The notes beneath the pieces are model-generated. The model was given only the letters and a program-made list of their open reading frames with translations, ran no database searches and was not told the DNA's origin. Below are positions 8,282 through 16,802 of a stretch of 64,000 nt of DNA, in pieces (the stretch's first letter is position 1; each line of letters starts with the position of its first letter). The DNA is from Allobacillus halotolerans (GTDB lineage Bacteria; Bacillota; Bacilli; Bacillales; Alkalibacillaceae), in assembly GCF_018967645.1 (NCBI RefSeq), contig NZ_JAHLZF010000008.1, positions 1-64,000 of the forward strand, in the 5' to 3' direction. A program made the position numbers and the translations under genes.

Positions 8282-8983
8282 TCAATACCGATGAAAAGAG
8301 ATCATTTTTTGAAGAGCAGAAGAAGTATCCGGCAATTCAATGTGATCGTGAACAACTTCATCAACAGTGGCTTCGTGCAATAAATCTCCATTTTCCATTA
8401 GCCACATTTTATCTGCCAATTCATGGATGACTTGCCAATCATGTGTGACAAAAACAATTGTAACTCCTCGGCTATTTAAGCGATTTAACCAGTTGAGCAT
8501 ATCGTGTTTGGCCGCTAAATCCACACCGACAAAAGGTTCGTCCAAAAACACGATTTTCGGTTGTTGGATCATACCGACAGTGAGATTTACTTTTCGTTTC
8601 ATTCCACCGCTTAGTTCATCGATTCGTTTATTCCAAAAATCTTTTAATTGTAAGGTTTCAATCATTTCATTCATGAAAGGATTCGTTTTGCTGCCTATCA
8701 TTTTTTGATAAAAACGAAGATGCTCCTTCACAGTCAAATTTTCAAATAACGCTAATTGCTGTGGAATATAACCGATTGCATTTTTTCCTGACAATGAATC
8801 ATCATAGGTAATGGTTCCGCTACTTGGCTGGATGATCCCGGCCATTAGCCGCATGAGCGTTGACTTCCCCGCTCCGTTTGGCCCAAAAATTGTCAGTCGG
8901 TCTCCCGGTTGAACGGTGGCAGAGACACTTTGGATTAAATCACTTTTTCCCTTTTGGTAGGAAACGCTATTCAACTGAAGCAT
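8282..8983 (-). CDS. ABC exporter ATP-binding protein
   Basis: 233 residues from the ATG at 8983, which follows GAGAGGTGAG. Walker A is GPNGAGKST, signature LSGGMKRKVNL, Walker B PKIVFLDEPFVGVD and the switch histidine is in FVTHDW. It is the third gene of an operon with two ABC-2 permeases and should power their export. The layout of one ATPase with two dissimilar ABC-2 permeases resembles the linearmycin-resistance transporter LnrLMN of B. subtilis, but gene order differs and the substrate is unknown. No two-component system is adjacent. Confidence 0.92.
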   Translation of the reverse strand: MLQLNSVSYQKGKSDLIQSVSATVQPGDRLTIFGPNGAGKSTLMRLMAGIIQPSSGTITYDDSLSGKNAIGYIPQQLALFENLTVKEHLRFYQKMIGSKTNPFMNEMIETLQLKDFWNKRIDELSGGMKRKVNLTVGMIQQPKIVFLDEPFVGVDLAAKHDMLNWLNRLNSRGVTIVFVTHDWQVIHELADKMWLMENGDLLHEATVDEVVHDHIELPDTSSALQKMISFHRY

Positions 8984-9006
8984 AATCTCACCTCTCTTTA
9001 AAATGG

Positions 9007-9990
9007 CTATACCAATAACCATGTTGGTATAAATAAATACATCCAGTCACTTTCAATGATTTTCCAATCGGCCAACAGAAAAATAACAAATGAAGCTACA
9101 CTATAACTGATCATCCAAGCATACATCGTCCATTTCTTTTTCACGATTTCAAAGAAAATAAAATAAATAAGCACCGTACCGAACGGGATTAAATATGCCC
9201 ACTTGACTACTGGTATTTCCATCAGTTGTGTAGCCATTAAAAAGATACTGTAAGTAATACCAAAAACTCCGATTAACCAAGTTAAGTAAAAGCGACCAGA
9301 TCGCTGAACCATTTGAAGTCGTTCTAACACTCCGTCAGCACGCCACTCATATAAAAATTGTGTAAAATAGCCAATCAGCATCGAAATATACAGCCATAAG
9401 AGGATAAACAGCAAGTGGTCTCCTGATTCATCTACTGTTGCTGACCTATCTTCAACACCACTGATATGCTCGAATTTCATTTCGAAAATCGGACGCGGTT
9501 CAAAATACCGCAATCCATATTCGTAAACTTCTTCCCAATCCGCTTCAGGTTTATATTGAGTAACAACCGATGCTGCTTCCGCACGAACCACTCGACTCAT
9601 CAATGCTGAAGCGAGCTTTTCTTTAAATAAGCCGTCTACATAGCTATTTTCAGTTCGATACCACGTAATGATCTCATCTGTTTGTCCAGATAAGATATTC
9701 GCTTCCATGTTGTCATTGAAAACAAAGATTGCTTCTGCCTCACCTGTTGACAATAAACGAAGATCCAACGTATCCATCCTGGAAACTTGAAAAGGTTCTT
9801 CATCGATTTCATTTAGCAATTCATCTGTAATCTCTTGGTCTGTCTGATCGACAACCGTAATCGGAACCGATACCTGACTCACCGTATCCTTGATTGTCGG
9901 ATAAATAACCAACCCGAATAGGATTGGAATGATGACGACTAACACCCAGGTCGTTTTTCTTTTCAAAATCGACTTCCATATCATAAACAT
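9007..9990 (-). CDS. ABC-2 type permease (second of pair)
   Basis: A 327-residue permease with one N-terminal membrane helix (about 13-33), a roughly 170-residue extracytoplasmic domain, and five or so C-terminal helices. This is the topology of ABC-2 exporters of the YhgE/LnrN type. The start ATG shares a base with the stop of the preceding gene (TGATG), which implies coupling. The ATPase start lies beyond its stop by 24 bases on the minus strand. It probably forms a heterodimer with the 396-residue permease encoded upstream. The exported compound is unknown; antibiotics or lipids are usual for the type. Confidence 0.85.
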   Translation of the reverse strand: MFMIWKSILKRKTTWVLVVIIPILFGLVIYPTIKDTVSQVSVPITVVDQTDQEITDELLNEIDEEPFQVSRMDTLDLRLLSTGEAEAIFVFNDNMEANILSGQTDEIITWYRTENSYVDGLFKEKLASALMSRVVRAEAASVVTQYKPEADWEEVYEYGLRYFEPRPIFEMKFEHISGVEDRSATVDESGDHLLFILLWLYISMLIGYFTQFLYEWRADGVLERLQMVQRSGRFYLTWLIGVFGITYSIFLMATQLMEIPVVKWAYLIPFGTVLIYFIFFEIVKKKWTMYAWMISYSVASFVIFLLADWKIIESDWMYLFIPTWLLV

Positions 9991-11180
9991 CAGCGTTGCA
10001 CCTTCTCTCTAGGCAACCCATTCAATAAAAGAATGATTCCAATACCGACCAGTATAAAAACCCATTCGACCCATGGCCACTGGTTATGCGCCAAAATAGA
10101 TACAAAGCCCGTATACAAGCTGCGTAGAGGCATCAGCCAAGTAGCTTGTAAAAATTCAGGGAGATAAGCTGGTGGAATAATGAAGCCATTTACAAAAAGG
10201 AATGCAATCGAAATAAGTATAAAAACAAACCACATACTTGCACGTTCCTTGATCAAACGACTAGTGACCATAAACAATCCAGCAAATATAACCGCCAAGC
10301 TAAACCATTGGAGGATATACAGCCAGCTAAATGACAAGTACGCTTCAAACTGACTAGATACAATCCATATCAACATACATAAATAGATCCAACTAAACGA
10401 AACATGAAACAAAAAAGTTGCCAATCGTTGTTTAGATTTGGTCACGGAAATCAATTGCAATCGCTCTTGAATGGCGTGGTTTTCCTTTGGTTGAAAAAGA
10501 CTCGCCAACAATATGTACGTAAGAAAATAAACAATCAATATACCGGTTAGGACGGCTTGGTGATTCCAGCTGAGTAAGCCACTTGAAGCTCCTTCACGCA
10601 TATCAAAAAGATCGTTTCTTCCTAATGCCAAAAAAGTAAAATGGATGGTATTTTGTTGGAGTACATCACTTCGCTCTTCTCCCTCTAAGTCGCTACTATA
10701 GAAATGGTGAACCGTGTTGACACCCGCTTGTGCTGAAGTGATATAAGATTGTCCACTTTCCAAAAACAATTGAGCCAACTGGGAACTAAATGGTACTTGA
10801 TCGTTCAAATAAATCGTTATATTTTCATTTTCACCGGAGCGGAGCTGTTCCGTAAAACCTTCTGGAATCTGGATAATTGCAGCTGCCTCTTTTGGATTTT
10901 GGATGTGTTCTTGAAGATTCGTTCCACCGTCTATAAAATGAATTTGTTCTGCCAATGTTTGATCGCCGGCCAGTTGATTGATGAGTGCCTTCGTTTCAAA
11001 CGTTTCATCTTCATCAATGATGACCATTTCAACTTCTTCAAGATCTTCTTGAACAGATGAATAAACCACGAACCCAACAACGATCAATAAAGCAACTGGT
11101 AATAATAACGTAACTAACAAAAGAGCCGGTGACTTCCAAAGTCGTTTCCATTCATTTATCCATAGATGATATAACAACAT
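9990..11180 (-). CDS. ABC-2 type permease (first of pair)
   Basis: A 396-residue permease that heads the exporter operon. A positively charged start (MLLYHLWINEWKRLWKSP) leads into one helix (about 17-40). An extracytoplasmic domain of about 170 residues follows, then five or six helices and a basic C-terminus. Length and topology match B. subtilis LnrM (YfiM), but I infer only the ABC-2 exporter class. A good vegetative promoter lies 34 bases upstream of the start, so the three genes form one transcript ending near 8282. No terminator was found after the ATPase gene. Confidence 0.85.
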   Translation of the reverse strand: MLLYHLWINEWKRLWKSPALLLVTLLLPVALLIVVGFVVYSSVQEDLEEVEMVIIDEDETFETKALINQLAGDQTLAEQIHFIDGGTNLQEHIQNPKEAAAIIQIPEGFTEQLRSGENENITIYLNDQVPFSSQLAQLFLESGQSYITSAQAGVNTVHHFYSSDLEGEERSDVLQQNTIHFTFLALGRNDLFDMREGASSGLLSWNHQAVLTGILIVYFLTYILLASLFQPKENHAIQERLQLISVTKSKQRLATFLFHVSFSWIYLCMLIWIVSSQFEAYLSFSWLYILQWFSLAVIFAGLFMVTSRLIKERASMWFVFILISIAFLFVNGFIIPPAYLPEFLQATWLMPLRSLYTGFVSILAHNQWPWVEWVFILVGIGIILLLNGLPREKVQR

Positions 11181-11213
11181 TCACCGCCCCTCTCTTTTTT
11201 GCAATATGGAACC

Positions 11214-11242
11214 ATTATAGTATATTTTCACTTCCCCGTTAA
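11214..11242 (-). promoter_or_regulatory. Vegetative (sigma-A) promoter of the ABC-2 exporter operon
   Basis: Minus strand: TTAACG (11237-11242), 17 bases, TATAAT (11214-11219). Spacing and -10 are ideal, and the start codon lies at 11180. Confidence 0.7.
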
Positions 11243-11308
11243 CTTTCGAAAAAATTCTGATCCGTTATTTTGAGTATCAGGAATATTTTATGAAGACAGA
11301 GCGCCTGA

Positions 11309-11458
11309 ATGCATAGAGTAATAATTCTGATTAATGATGAAGGCGCTCTAATTAATGTTGAAGCATTCCACATTAATGAAGAAGACGAGGAAATTAACAC
11401 CGCAGCATTGCAAAGTCGCCAACAGTTAGCGAAGGATTTCAACGTAACGGTAAACTAA
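11309..11458 (+). CDS. Possible 49-residue protein or remnant, unidentified
   Basis: This frame lies in the gap between the exporter operon and rsgI. It reads ATG-CAT-AGA and then a protein-like sequence: VIILINDEGALINVEAFHIN, an acidic stretch EEDEEI, and a Gln/Ala-rich helix ending DFNVTVN. Composition looks coding (hydrophobic strand, acidic loop, helix), unlike the antisense frames nearby. Against it, no clear Shine-Dalgarno site precedes the ATG and I saw no promoter. A short frame starting at 11290 (MKTERLNA-stop) overlaps the start, so it may be a decayed gene with a frameshift. Family not recognised. Confidence 0.4.
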   Translation: MHRVIILINDEGALINVEAFHINEEDEEINTAALQSRQQLAKDFNVTVN

Positions 11459-11460
11459 AA

Positions 11461-11500
11461 CCCGTACGAATGATTAAAACTCTTCAATCAATCATACGGG
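11461..11500 (-). terminator. Terminator downstream of rsgI
   Basis: A near-perfect 15-bp inverted repeat (CCCGTACGAATGATT with AATCAATCATACGGG) lies 43 bases after the rsgI stop. On the minus strand it is followed by TTTTAGTTT. Confidence 0.65.
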
Positions 11501-11542
11501 CGCTCTATAATGATCATCCTCGCTTGAGCTGTTAAATCATCA

Positions 11543-13036
11543 TTATTTACCGGATGGATTCCCTCGATTTGATGGGTGATCATCATCCTTATTTGATGGG
11601 TGATGATCTGAATGCTTAGCAGGTTTGTTCCCTTTTGACTTTGATGAATCAGTCCCTGTATGTTGGTTATTATTCTTCCCCTTTTTTGACGGATGGTTTT
11701 CTCCCTTTTTTGACGGATGACCTTTTCCCTTGTTAGATGGGTGATCATCTCCCTTATCGGAAGGGTGGTCACCCGAAAGATGAGGCGGGCCGTGTCCTCT
11801 TGAGTTAGAAGGATGGTCGTCGTCTTTTTCCGATGGATGACGCCCACCTTTATTTGGAGAATTATTTTCTTTACGATCTGAAGCATTCTCCCTCTTTTTG
11901 TTGGATGGGTGATCTCCCCCTTTACTGGATGGATGATCTTTTCCTTTATTTGACGGGTGATCTTCCCCTCTATTGGATGGATGATCTTTTCCTTTATTTG
12001 ACGGGTGGCCTTCCCCTTTATTAGATGGATGATCTTCTCCTTTTTCAGATGGATGGCGATCTCGATCAGCTTCATTTTTTTCTGCTGATTCATTATCTTC
12101 AAGCGATTCTGTTGATGAGTTATCTTGATTGTCCTGTTTCTTTTGCAGTCCAGGCGGAAGTGCTTTGTCTTCTTTTATTTTCTTCAATAATCCTGGTGGC
12201 AGCGAATCGGCATTTGAACGTTTAATAAATCGTTTCAACATCTCCACTTTTTGTTCATGATCTTCAGCTCTAAAACTTCTGCTTTTTCTTGTCGCTTTAC
12301 TCTCTCGCTCAGCATTTTCTTCATCCGTTGAAACATCCAAGTCAACAGGAGCAGCGCTTTCTCCTTCTTCATAGTACGTCTTCAATGTTTCACTGGCATA
12401 TGTTAAATTCATTGATTGATTTTTATGATGTGCCTGTTTACGAACATATTCCGGTATTGTAAACATGGCCACTTTAATATGATCGTTGTAGTCATTTAGT
12501 TTGTCGGAAATCTGTCCAAGCAGGTCGGTTTCGTCTTCATCATTCAAATAACTGATCCCTAGCATGACTTCATGCTCTTTTTTTAGGTAACCTAACTGAT
12601 CACTCTTTTGTATGATTGTCTCAGCCAAATCCACTACCGACTCATCCTGCCATGTCAGATCATTGATTAATGCAGTTCCTTCTTTATTCAAGCCTTTTAT
12701 ATCAATGACTTCATCATGATGATTGACCGTCAATTCGATACTTGGGTTAATATCGATGCTGACATAAGCTTCGGCTTTGTTTGGTTGACCCATCCAAGAA
12801 TATATCGGAAAAATAAGTAATAAAATAAGTGCAACTGCGGTGCTTATGCGTATGGATGGATGCTTGAATAAGTTATTAATCATCGATTGAGCGGATTGGC
12901 GCTCTTTGAATGGTGGTAAGATTGCTTCTTCCCCAATTTCAACATGATTGACAGGCTTTGTTTTCTGAAAATCACCCTCTTCAGTCAACACAATGGCATA
13001 TGACTTCCTTTTTTCGATCAATACACCCTTAATCAT
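11543..13036 (-). CDS. rsgI: Anti-sigma-I factor RsgI
   Basis: A 497-residue single-span membrane protein that restrains SigI. The N-terminal cytoplasmic RsgI domain (1-55, beginning MIKGVLIEKRKSYAIVLTEE) binds the sigma factor. A membrane helix occupies about 62-82. The outer juxtamembrane domain contains YVSIDINPSIEL; the Asn97-Pro98 bond is where RsgI proteins are known to self-cleave. The last 170 residues are a low-complexity tail of 8-residue units of the type HPSNKGKD, rich in His, Lys, Ser and Asp. It follows sigI by six bases and ends at a terminator. What the tail senses is unknown; cell-wall binding is a guess. Confidence 0.93.
   Translation of the reverse strand: MIKGVLIEKRKSYAIVLTEEGDFQKTKPVNHVEIGEEAILPPFKERQSAQSMINNLFKHPSIRISTAVALILLLIFPIYSWMGQPNKAEAYVSIDINPSIELTVNHHDEVIDIKGLNKEGTALINDLTWQDESVVDLAETIIQKSDQLGYLKKEHEVMLGISYLNDEDETDLLGQISDKLNDYNDHIKVAMFTIPEYVRKQAHHKNQSMNLTYASETLKTYYEEGESAAPVDLDVSTDEENAERESKATRKSRSFRAEDHEQKVEMLKRFIKRSNADSLPPGLLKKIKEDKALPPGLQKKQDNQDNSSTESLEDNESAEKNEADRDRHPSEKGEDHPSNKGEGHPSNKGKDHPSNRGEDHPSNKGKDHPSSKGGDHPSNKKRENASDRKENNSPNKGGRHPSEKDDDHPSNSRGHGPPHLSGDHPSDKGDDHPSNKGKGHPSKKGENHPSKKGKNNNQHTGTDSSKSKGNKPAKHSDHHPSNKDDDHPSNRGNPSGK
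11546..12055 (-). repeat. 24-bp coding repeat in the RsgI tail
   Basis: The region encodes about fifteen copies of an 8-residue unit (consensus D/G-HPSNKG-K/E, 24 bp), interrupted by two or three degenerate segments. Bases differ mostly at third positions and at the K/E/D position, so the protein sequence appears to be what is conserved. Confidence 0.85.
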
Positions 13037-13042
13037 TTCTGC

Positions 13043-13774
13043 TCACACCTCCTTTACATATTCTTTCAGATACATAAAATCTTCATTGAGTAATACGAAT
13101 ACAGCAAGAATGTATTTTCGGTTACGCTCAATCGTTTTTTTGCTGACGTCAACGAGAGGTAAAATCTTTTTGATCGGCAACCGCTTTTTTTCCATAACAT
13201 ATTGGCGAATTTCTGGTTGCCCATAGATCAACTTTGCAATTTTCTGCGCTTGTTTCTTCGTATCTTCATGCTTCGGTGAAAATTTCACCAATTCCGCAAA
13301 AGATAGCTTATATTCCTGTAATTTCTCATTATATTCTTCAATTTCAATCTGGCGGTTCCAAGCATGCTCGCTTTCGATAAATTGATTCGTTGAGAGTTCA
13401 GAAACGCTTTTTTCTTCCGTATACGCTTCATTCGATTGACCGGAATATTCAAGTGGAACGGTTTGACGATGATGCTTCTGTTGACGAATGTAATCAATTA
13501 CTTTTCTTGAAATCACCAGACGAGCGAAGGTAAAAAAAGAACTACCCTTCCCCTCATGGAACGAATCAATGGCTTCGTTAAAAGCAATTAAACCAATACT
13601 GAATTCATCGTCTTGCTCTTGATCAATATACCTTTTGCATACTCTCGACACACTGGTCGCGATGAAAGGCTGATAGTCTTCAATCAGGCGATGACGAATC
13701 TGTTCGTCTCCAGCTTGGGCTTGGAGAACCAGTTGCTCAAGGGTTGTGTCATCTCTCTTTTGACCTCTGAACAC
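13043..13774 (-). CDS. sigI: RNA polymerase sigma factor SigI
   Basis: A 243-residue sigma-70 family protein of the SigI type, directing a heat and envelope stress regulon in B. subtilis. Region 2 is recognisable (HRLIEDYQPFIATSVSRVCK, then DDEFSIGLIAFNEAIDSFHE and FFTFARLVISRKVIDYIRQQ). The C-terminus holds the SigI-specific DNA-binding helix region (VSKKTIERNRKYILAVFVLL). It is immediately followed by rsgI, as in B. subtilis and Clostridium. The start has only a modest site (GAGGGG-type), and a perfect inverted repeat lies just upstream. Confidence 0.93.
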   Translation of the reverse strand: MFRGQKRDDTTLEQLVLQAQAGDEQIRHRLIEDYQPFIATSVSRVCKRYIDQEQDDEFSIGLIAFNEAIDSFHEGKGSSFFTFARLVISRKVIDYIRQQKHHRQTVPLEYSGQSNEAYTEEKSVSELSTNQFIESEHAWNRQIEIEEYNEKLQEYKLSFAELVKFSPKHEDTKKQAQKIAKLIYGQPEIRQYVMEKKRLPIKKILPLVDVSKKTIERNRKYILAVFVLLNEDFMYLKEYVKEV

Positions 13775-13796
13775 CCCTCATCACTCCCAACTCCCT

Positions 13797-13813
13797 ATAG
13801 TTTTCGAAACTAT
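13797..13813. promoter_or_regulatory. Inverted repeat upstream of sigI
   Basis: ATAGTTT and AAACTAT are separated by three bases (perfect 7-bp arms), 23 bases upstream of sigI and touching the stop codon of the protease gene. It could be an operator for sigI or a short hairpin; there is no T-run. Confidence 0.3.
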
Positions 13814-14760
13814 TATTCACGATTAGACTGTTCTTCATCAGAATGTTCATTGATTTTCGGTAAAATGGTATCGCCTGTTTGTTTGAGTAGGGCTTCAATA
13901 GGAATGGCTAATCCGATTCGACCGTGTTCTGAATCTTCTTTTGTCGCATAAATCACACCGACAACCTGGCCATTTTCGGTGATGACAGGACTTCCGCTAT
14001 TCCCTTTATAAACAGGCGCATCAAGCATGTAAGCCTCTACGTCAATGGATACAGCATCTGTTTTTCCAATAACAGTTCCCTCATTGGCAATCCCGCTAAA
14101 CCGTAGCGGATTACCGATAAAATAAATCGGTTGATTCGTTAAATCTTCTGGTTCTTGATTGACCTCAAGATAAGGAAACTGATCTCCTTCTAAATCCAAC
14201 ACAGCTAAATCAATTTCTTCGTATGTATGCAAAACTTCAGCAGCATACGGACCTTTTTCATTCATATAAACCCATAACTGTTCACGGTCTTCAATGACGT
14301 GATGATTCGTAATCACATAACCTTCCGGATGAACGGAAAAGCCAGTACCCTTACTATTACCTGTATCCACTAACGCAATAGACTGCTTATACGCTTGCAT
14401 TTCTTCATCCAAGAGTAACGTTACGGACGTTTGCAGGAAGTCGATTGCAGGGATGGAAAAGATTCTTGGTAAAGCCGCTCCCAAATTGATGACCATAAAA
14501 ACAGCAATAAGCCAAAAAACCCATTTCGGAAATGGGCGTCTTGGCTTGCTGTCATCGACTGTTTGTTTTCGTTTTCCTCTATGCTCATGAATGATTTCAC
14601 GAATCTCATCTTCATGAAGTTCCTCATACAAATCTTGTTCATCTGCGGTTTCAGGAAGAGGTTTTTCATTCATTGAATTCTCTTCCTGGGAAGTGTGATC
14701 GTCTTCCGCTTGCGTTGGTCTATGATGATTTTGGTGATGATTTTGGTCTTTGTCACTCAT
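13813..14760 (-). CDS. Membrane-anchored trypsin-like (HtrA/DegP-type) serine protease without PDZ domain
   Basis: 315 residues. A hydrophilic His/Glu-rich cytoplasmic N-terminus of about 90 residues is followed by one membrane helix (PKWVFWLIAVFMVINLGAA, about 93-115). The protease domain faces outward. The catalytic triad is visible: His in ITNHHVI, Asp in EEIDLAVLDL, Ser in GNSGSPVIT. The sequence ends shortly after the protease domain, so the PDZ domain of HtrA is missing. The start has GAGGGA eight bases upstream. It precedes sigI on the same strand with a 39-base gap, so it may be co-transcribed with an envelope-stress regulator, but that is inference. Confidence 0.88.
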   Translation of the reverse strand: MSDKDQNHHQNHHRPTQAEDDHTSQEENSMNEKPLPETADEQDLYEELHEDEIREIIHEHRGKRKQTVDDSKPRRPFPKWVFWLIAVFMVINLGAALPRIFSIPAIDFLQTSVTLLLDEEMQAYKQSIALVDTGNSKGTGFSVHPEGYVITNHHVIEDREQLWVYMNEKGPYAAEVLHTYEEIDLAVLDLEGDQFPYLEVNQEPEDLTNQPIYFIGNPLRFSGIANEGTVIGKTDAVSIDVEAYMLDAPVYKGNSGSPVITENGQVVGVIYATKEDSEHGRIGLAIPIEALLKQTGDTILPKINEHSDEEQSNRE

Positions 14761-14786
14761 CGTTTTTCCCTCATTTGCAAAACGTC

Positions 14787-16802
14787 TTAGGAAACACTTT
14801 CCGGCTGCCTGCCATGTTGCATTTCATACATCTTAAAGTATTCGCCTTTTTCTTTCAATAACGTTCGGTGTGTCCCTTCTTCTAATATTTTACCATGTTT
14901 TAAAACAAAAATTTGATCGGCTTGTTGAATGGTTGATAAACGATGCGCAATGACCAATGTTGTCCTTCCTGTTTTTAAGATATCCAGCGCTTTCTGGATC
15001 ATTGTTTCCGTTTCTGTATCGATGTTTGCGGTTGCTTCATCTAAAATGAGGATGGCTGGATCAAACGCCAACGCTCTGGCAAACGATAACAGTTGTCGTT
15101 GACCTGTTGAAAATTCATTCCCCTTCTCCTTCACTGGTTCATCGTATTGAAGTGGGAGTTGTTCGATAAATGTATTTGCGCCGACAGCTTTTAACGCTTG
15201 AATCGCATCTTTTCGTGAAATAGATGGATCATTCATCGTAATATTAGAAAGTATCGTTCCTGTAAAAATGAATGGGTCCTGAAGAACAATCCCAATATGC
15301 TGCCGCGTTTCTTGTCTTGATCCGTGGGTGATATCCTTCCCATCAATCCGAATCACTCCATGTGTCGAGTCGTAAAAACGGAATAATAAATTCATGATTG
15401 TGCTTTTCCCTGAACCTGTATGTCCCACGAAGGCAACAGTATCTCCAGGATTTACATTAAACGATATATCTTTAAGCACATATTCGTCCTTTTCATAGGC
15501 AAACGAAACATGGTCGAATTGAATGGCCCCTTCATAGCGCGCTGAAGGTTTTTCTTCAACTTCTTCCCCTTCAACATTCAATAATTCAAACACCCGACTA
15601 CCGGAAACACGTGCTTGCTCTAATTGTGGCAGCTGGCTAATGATTTGTTCCACTGGTTCGAATAATCTGGTTAAATAATCGACGAATGCATACAACACAC
15701 CAGCCGTTACGATGCTTGTGGCATTTAAAGACGCACCCCCAAAGTACAAGATAAACACAACGAAGGATAAATTTCTGAGTAGGTCGACGAGGTTAAATGA
15801 TGAGTAAGACGTAAATGTGTTCATCCGTGTTTGGAAATCTCTTTTCTTTTCATTTAAGACCTCGAATTCACCCTTCATTCGCTCTGTCTGGTTGAAGGCT
15901 TGAATGATTGGCATGCCTTGGATGGATTCATTAATATTCGCATTGATTTGACTGTTTGTTTCACGGATGACTCGATTGTATTTTCCTCCCACTTTCTTAT
16001 ACACCTTCATCCAAACATATAAAATCGGCAAGAGAACAAGACAAATGGCCGCCAATTTTGCGTTCAATAAGAAAAGTGCAATAAATATGCCAGATATATA
16101 AATAAACCCAGATGCAAATACTTCTAACACCCGTTCATATAACTCTTTGATCGCTTCCGTATCATTTGTCACTCTTGATAATATGGTTCCCGCCGGTTGA
16201 TCGACAAAATAAGAGACCGGCAGCCGTTGAATATGTTCAAATGCATCACCGCGCATTTTTTGAACAATCCGATTCGATACATACTGCAGCAAGTACGTTT
16301 TGTAATACAAAAAGATCGATGCAATGAGGATGAGGCCCATATATAAGCCAAGCAGCCATAAAATCGGCTCAATTTCTCGTTTAAAAAATAGAAACACATC
16401 ATTAGGCGTCAGCTTCTCACCTGTTGTGTGCATTAAGCGATCTTGATATTCGAACTGAAATTGTCCATTATTGCTATCAACTAGCTTTGCATCTAAAGGC
16501 ACACGTTCATGTAAAAAGTAGAACGATAGGCCATCTTGAAACAATGTAAAAACTTGGGTTTCCCCCTCGCCATGAAGTCTTTCTAATTGAAGCCCATTGT
16601 AAGTGATCGCCGACTCATCTTCCGATTCCACATAATGATTGGCAACAGCTACAATATGGTCATCAATTAACTTCTTGGCGATAAATGGACCGGTCAACTC
16701 CAATGCAACCGCTATGATCAAACAAAAAAGGCCGATGAAAATTGTTTTCTTGAATTGCATCGCATACTCAACTAATCGTTTTTCTGTTGAGGGATTATTC
16801 AT
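14787..16802 (-). CDS. bmrD: Heterodimeric multidrug ABC exporter subunit BmrD
   Basis: 671 residues: a six-helix ABC exporter membrane domain plus nucleotide-binding domain. Walker A is GHTGSGKST, signature STGQRQLLSF, Walker B AILILDEATANID and the H-loop is in IAHRLST. About 100 extra residues between the first two helices form an extracytoplasmic domain, characteristic of BmrD (YheH, about 673 residues in B. subtilis). Its start overlaps the bmrC stop by eight bases. In the BmrC/BmrD pair this subunit carries the consensus catalytic glutamate (LDEAT), whereas the partner has LDDSL. Confidence 0.93.
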   Translation of the reverse strand: MNNPSTEKRLVEYAMQFKKTIFIGLFCLIIAVALELTGPFIAKKLIDDHIVAVANHYVESEDESAITYNGLQLERLHGEGETQVFTLFQDGLSFYFLHERVPLDAKLVDSNNGQFQFEYQDRLMHTTGEKLTPNDVFLFFKREIEPILWLLGLYMGLILIASIFLYYKTYLLQYVSNRIVQKMRGDAFEHIQRLPVSYFVDQPAGTILSRVTNDTEAIKELYERVLEVFASGFIYISGIFIALFLLNAKLAAICLVLLPILYVWMKVYKKVGGKYNRVIRETNSQINANINESIQGMPIIQAFNQTERMKGEFEVLNEKKRDFQTRMNTFTSYSSFNLVDLLRNLSFVVFILYFGGASLNATSIVTAGVLYAFVDYLTRLFEPVEQIISQLPQLEQARVSGSRVFELLNVEGEEVEEKPSARYEGAIQFDHVSFAYEKDEYVLKDISFNVNPGDTVAFVGHTGSGKSTIMNLLFRFYDSTHGVIRIDGKDITHGSRQETRQHIGIVLQDPFIFTGTILSNITMNDPSISRKDAIQALKAVGANTFIEQLPLQYDEPVKEKGNEFSTGQRQLLSFARALAFDPAILILDEATANIDTETETMIQKALDILKTGRTTLVIAHRLSTIQQADQIFVLKHGKILEEGTHRTLLKEKGEYFKMYEMQHGRQPESVS

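Noticed and set aside
8206-8430. 74-codon plus-strand frame with a good AAAAGGAGG site
   Set aside because: It runs 149 bases antisense into the ABC ATPase gene, the product resembles nothing, and the apparent site coincides with a forespore promoter on the other strand.
11488-12102. 204-residue minus-strand frame rich in Lys, Ile and Thr
   Set aside because: It is the second reading frame of the 24-bp repeats in the rsgI tail.
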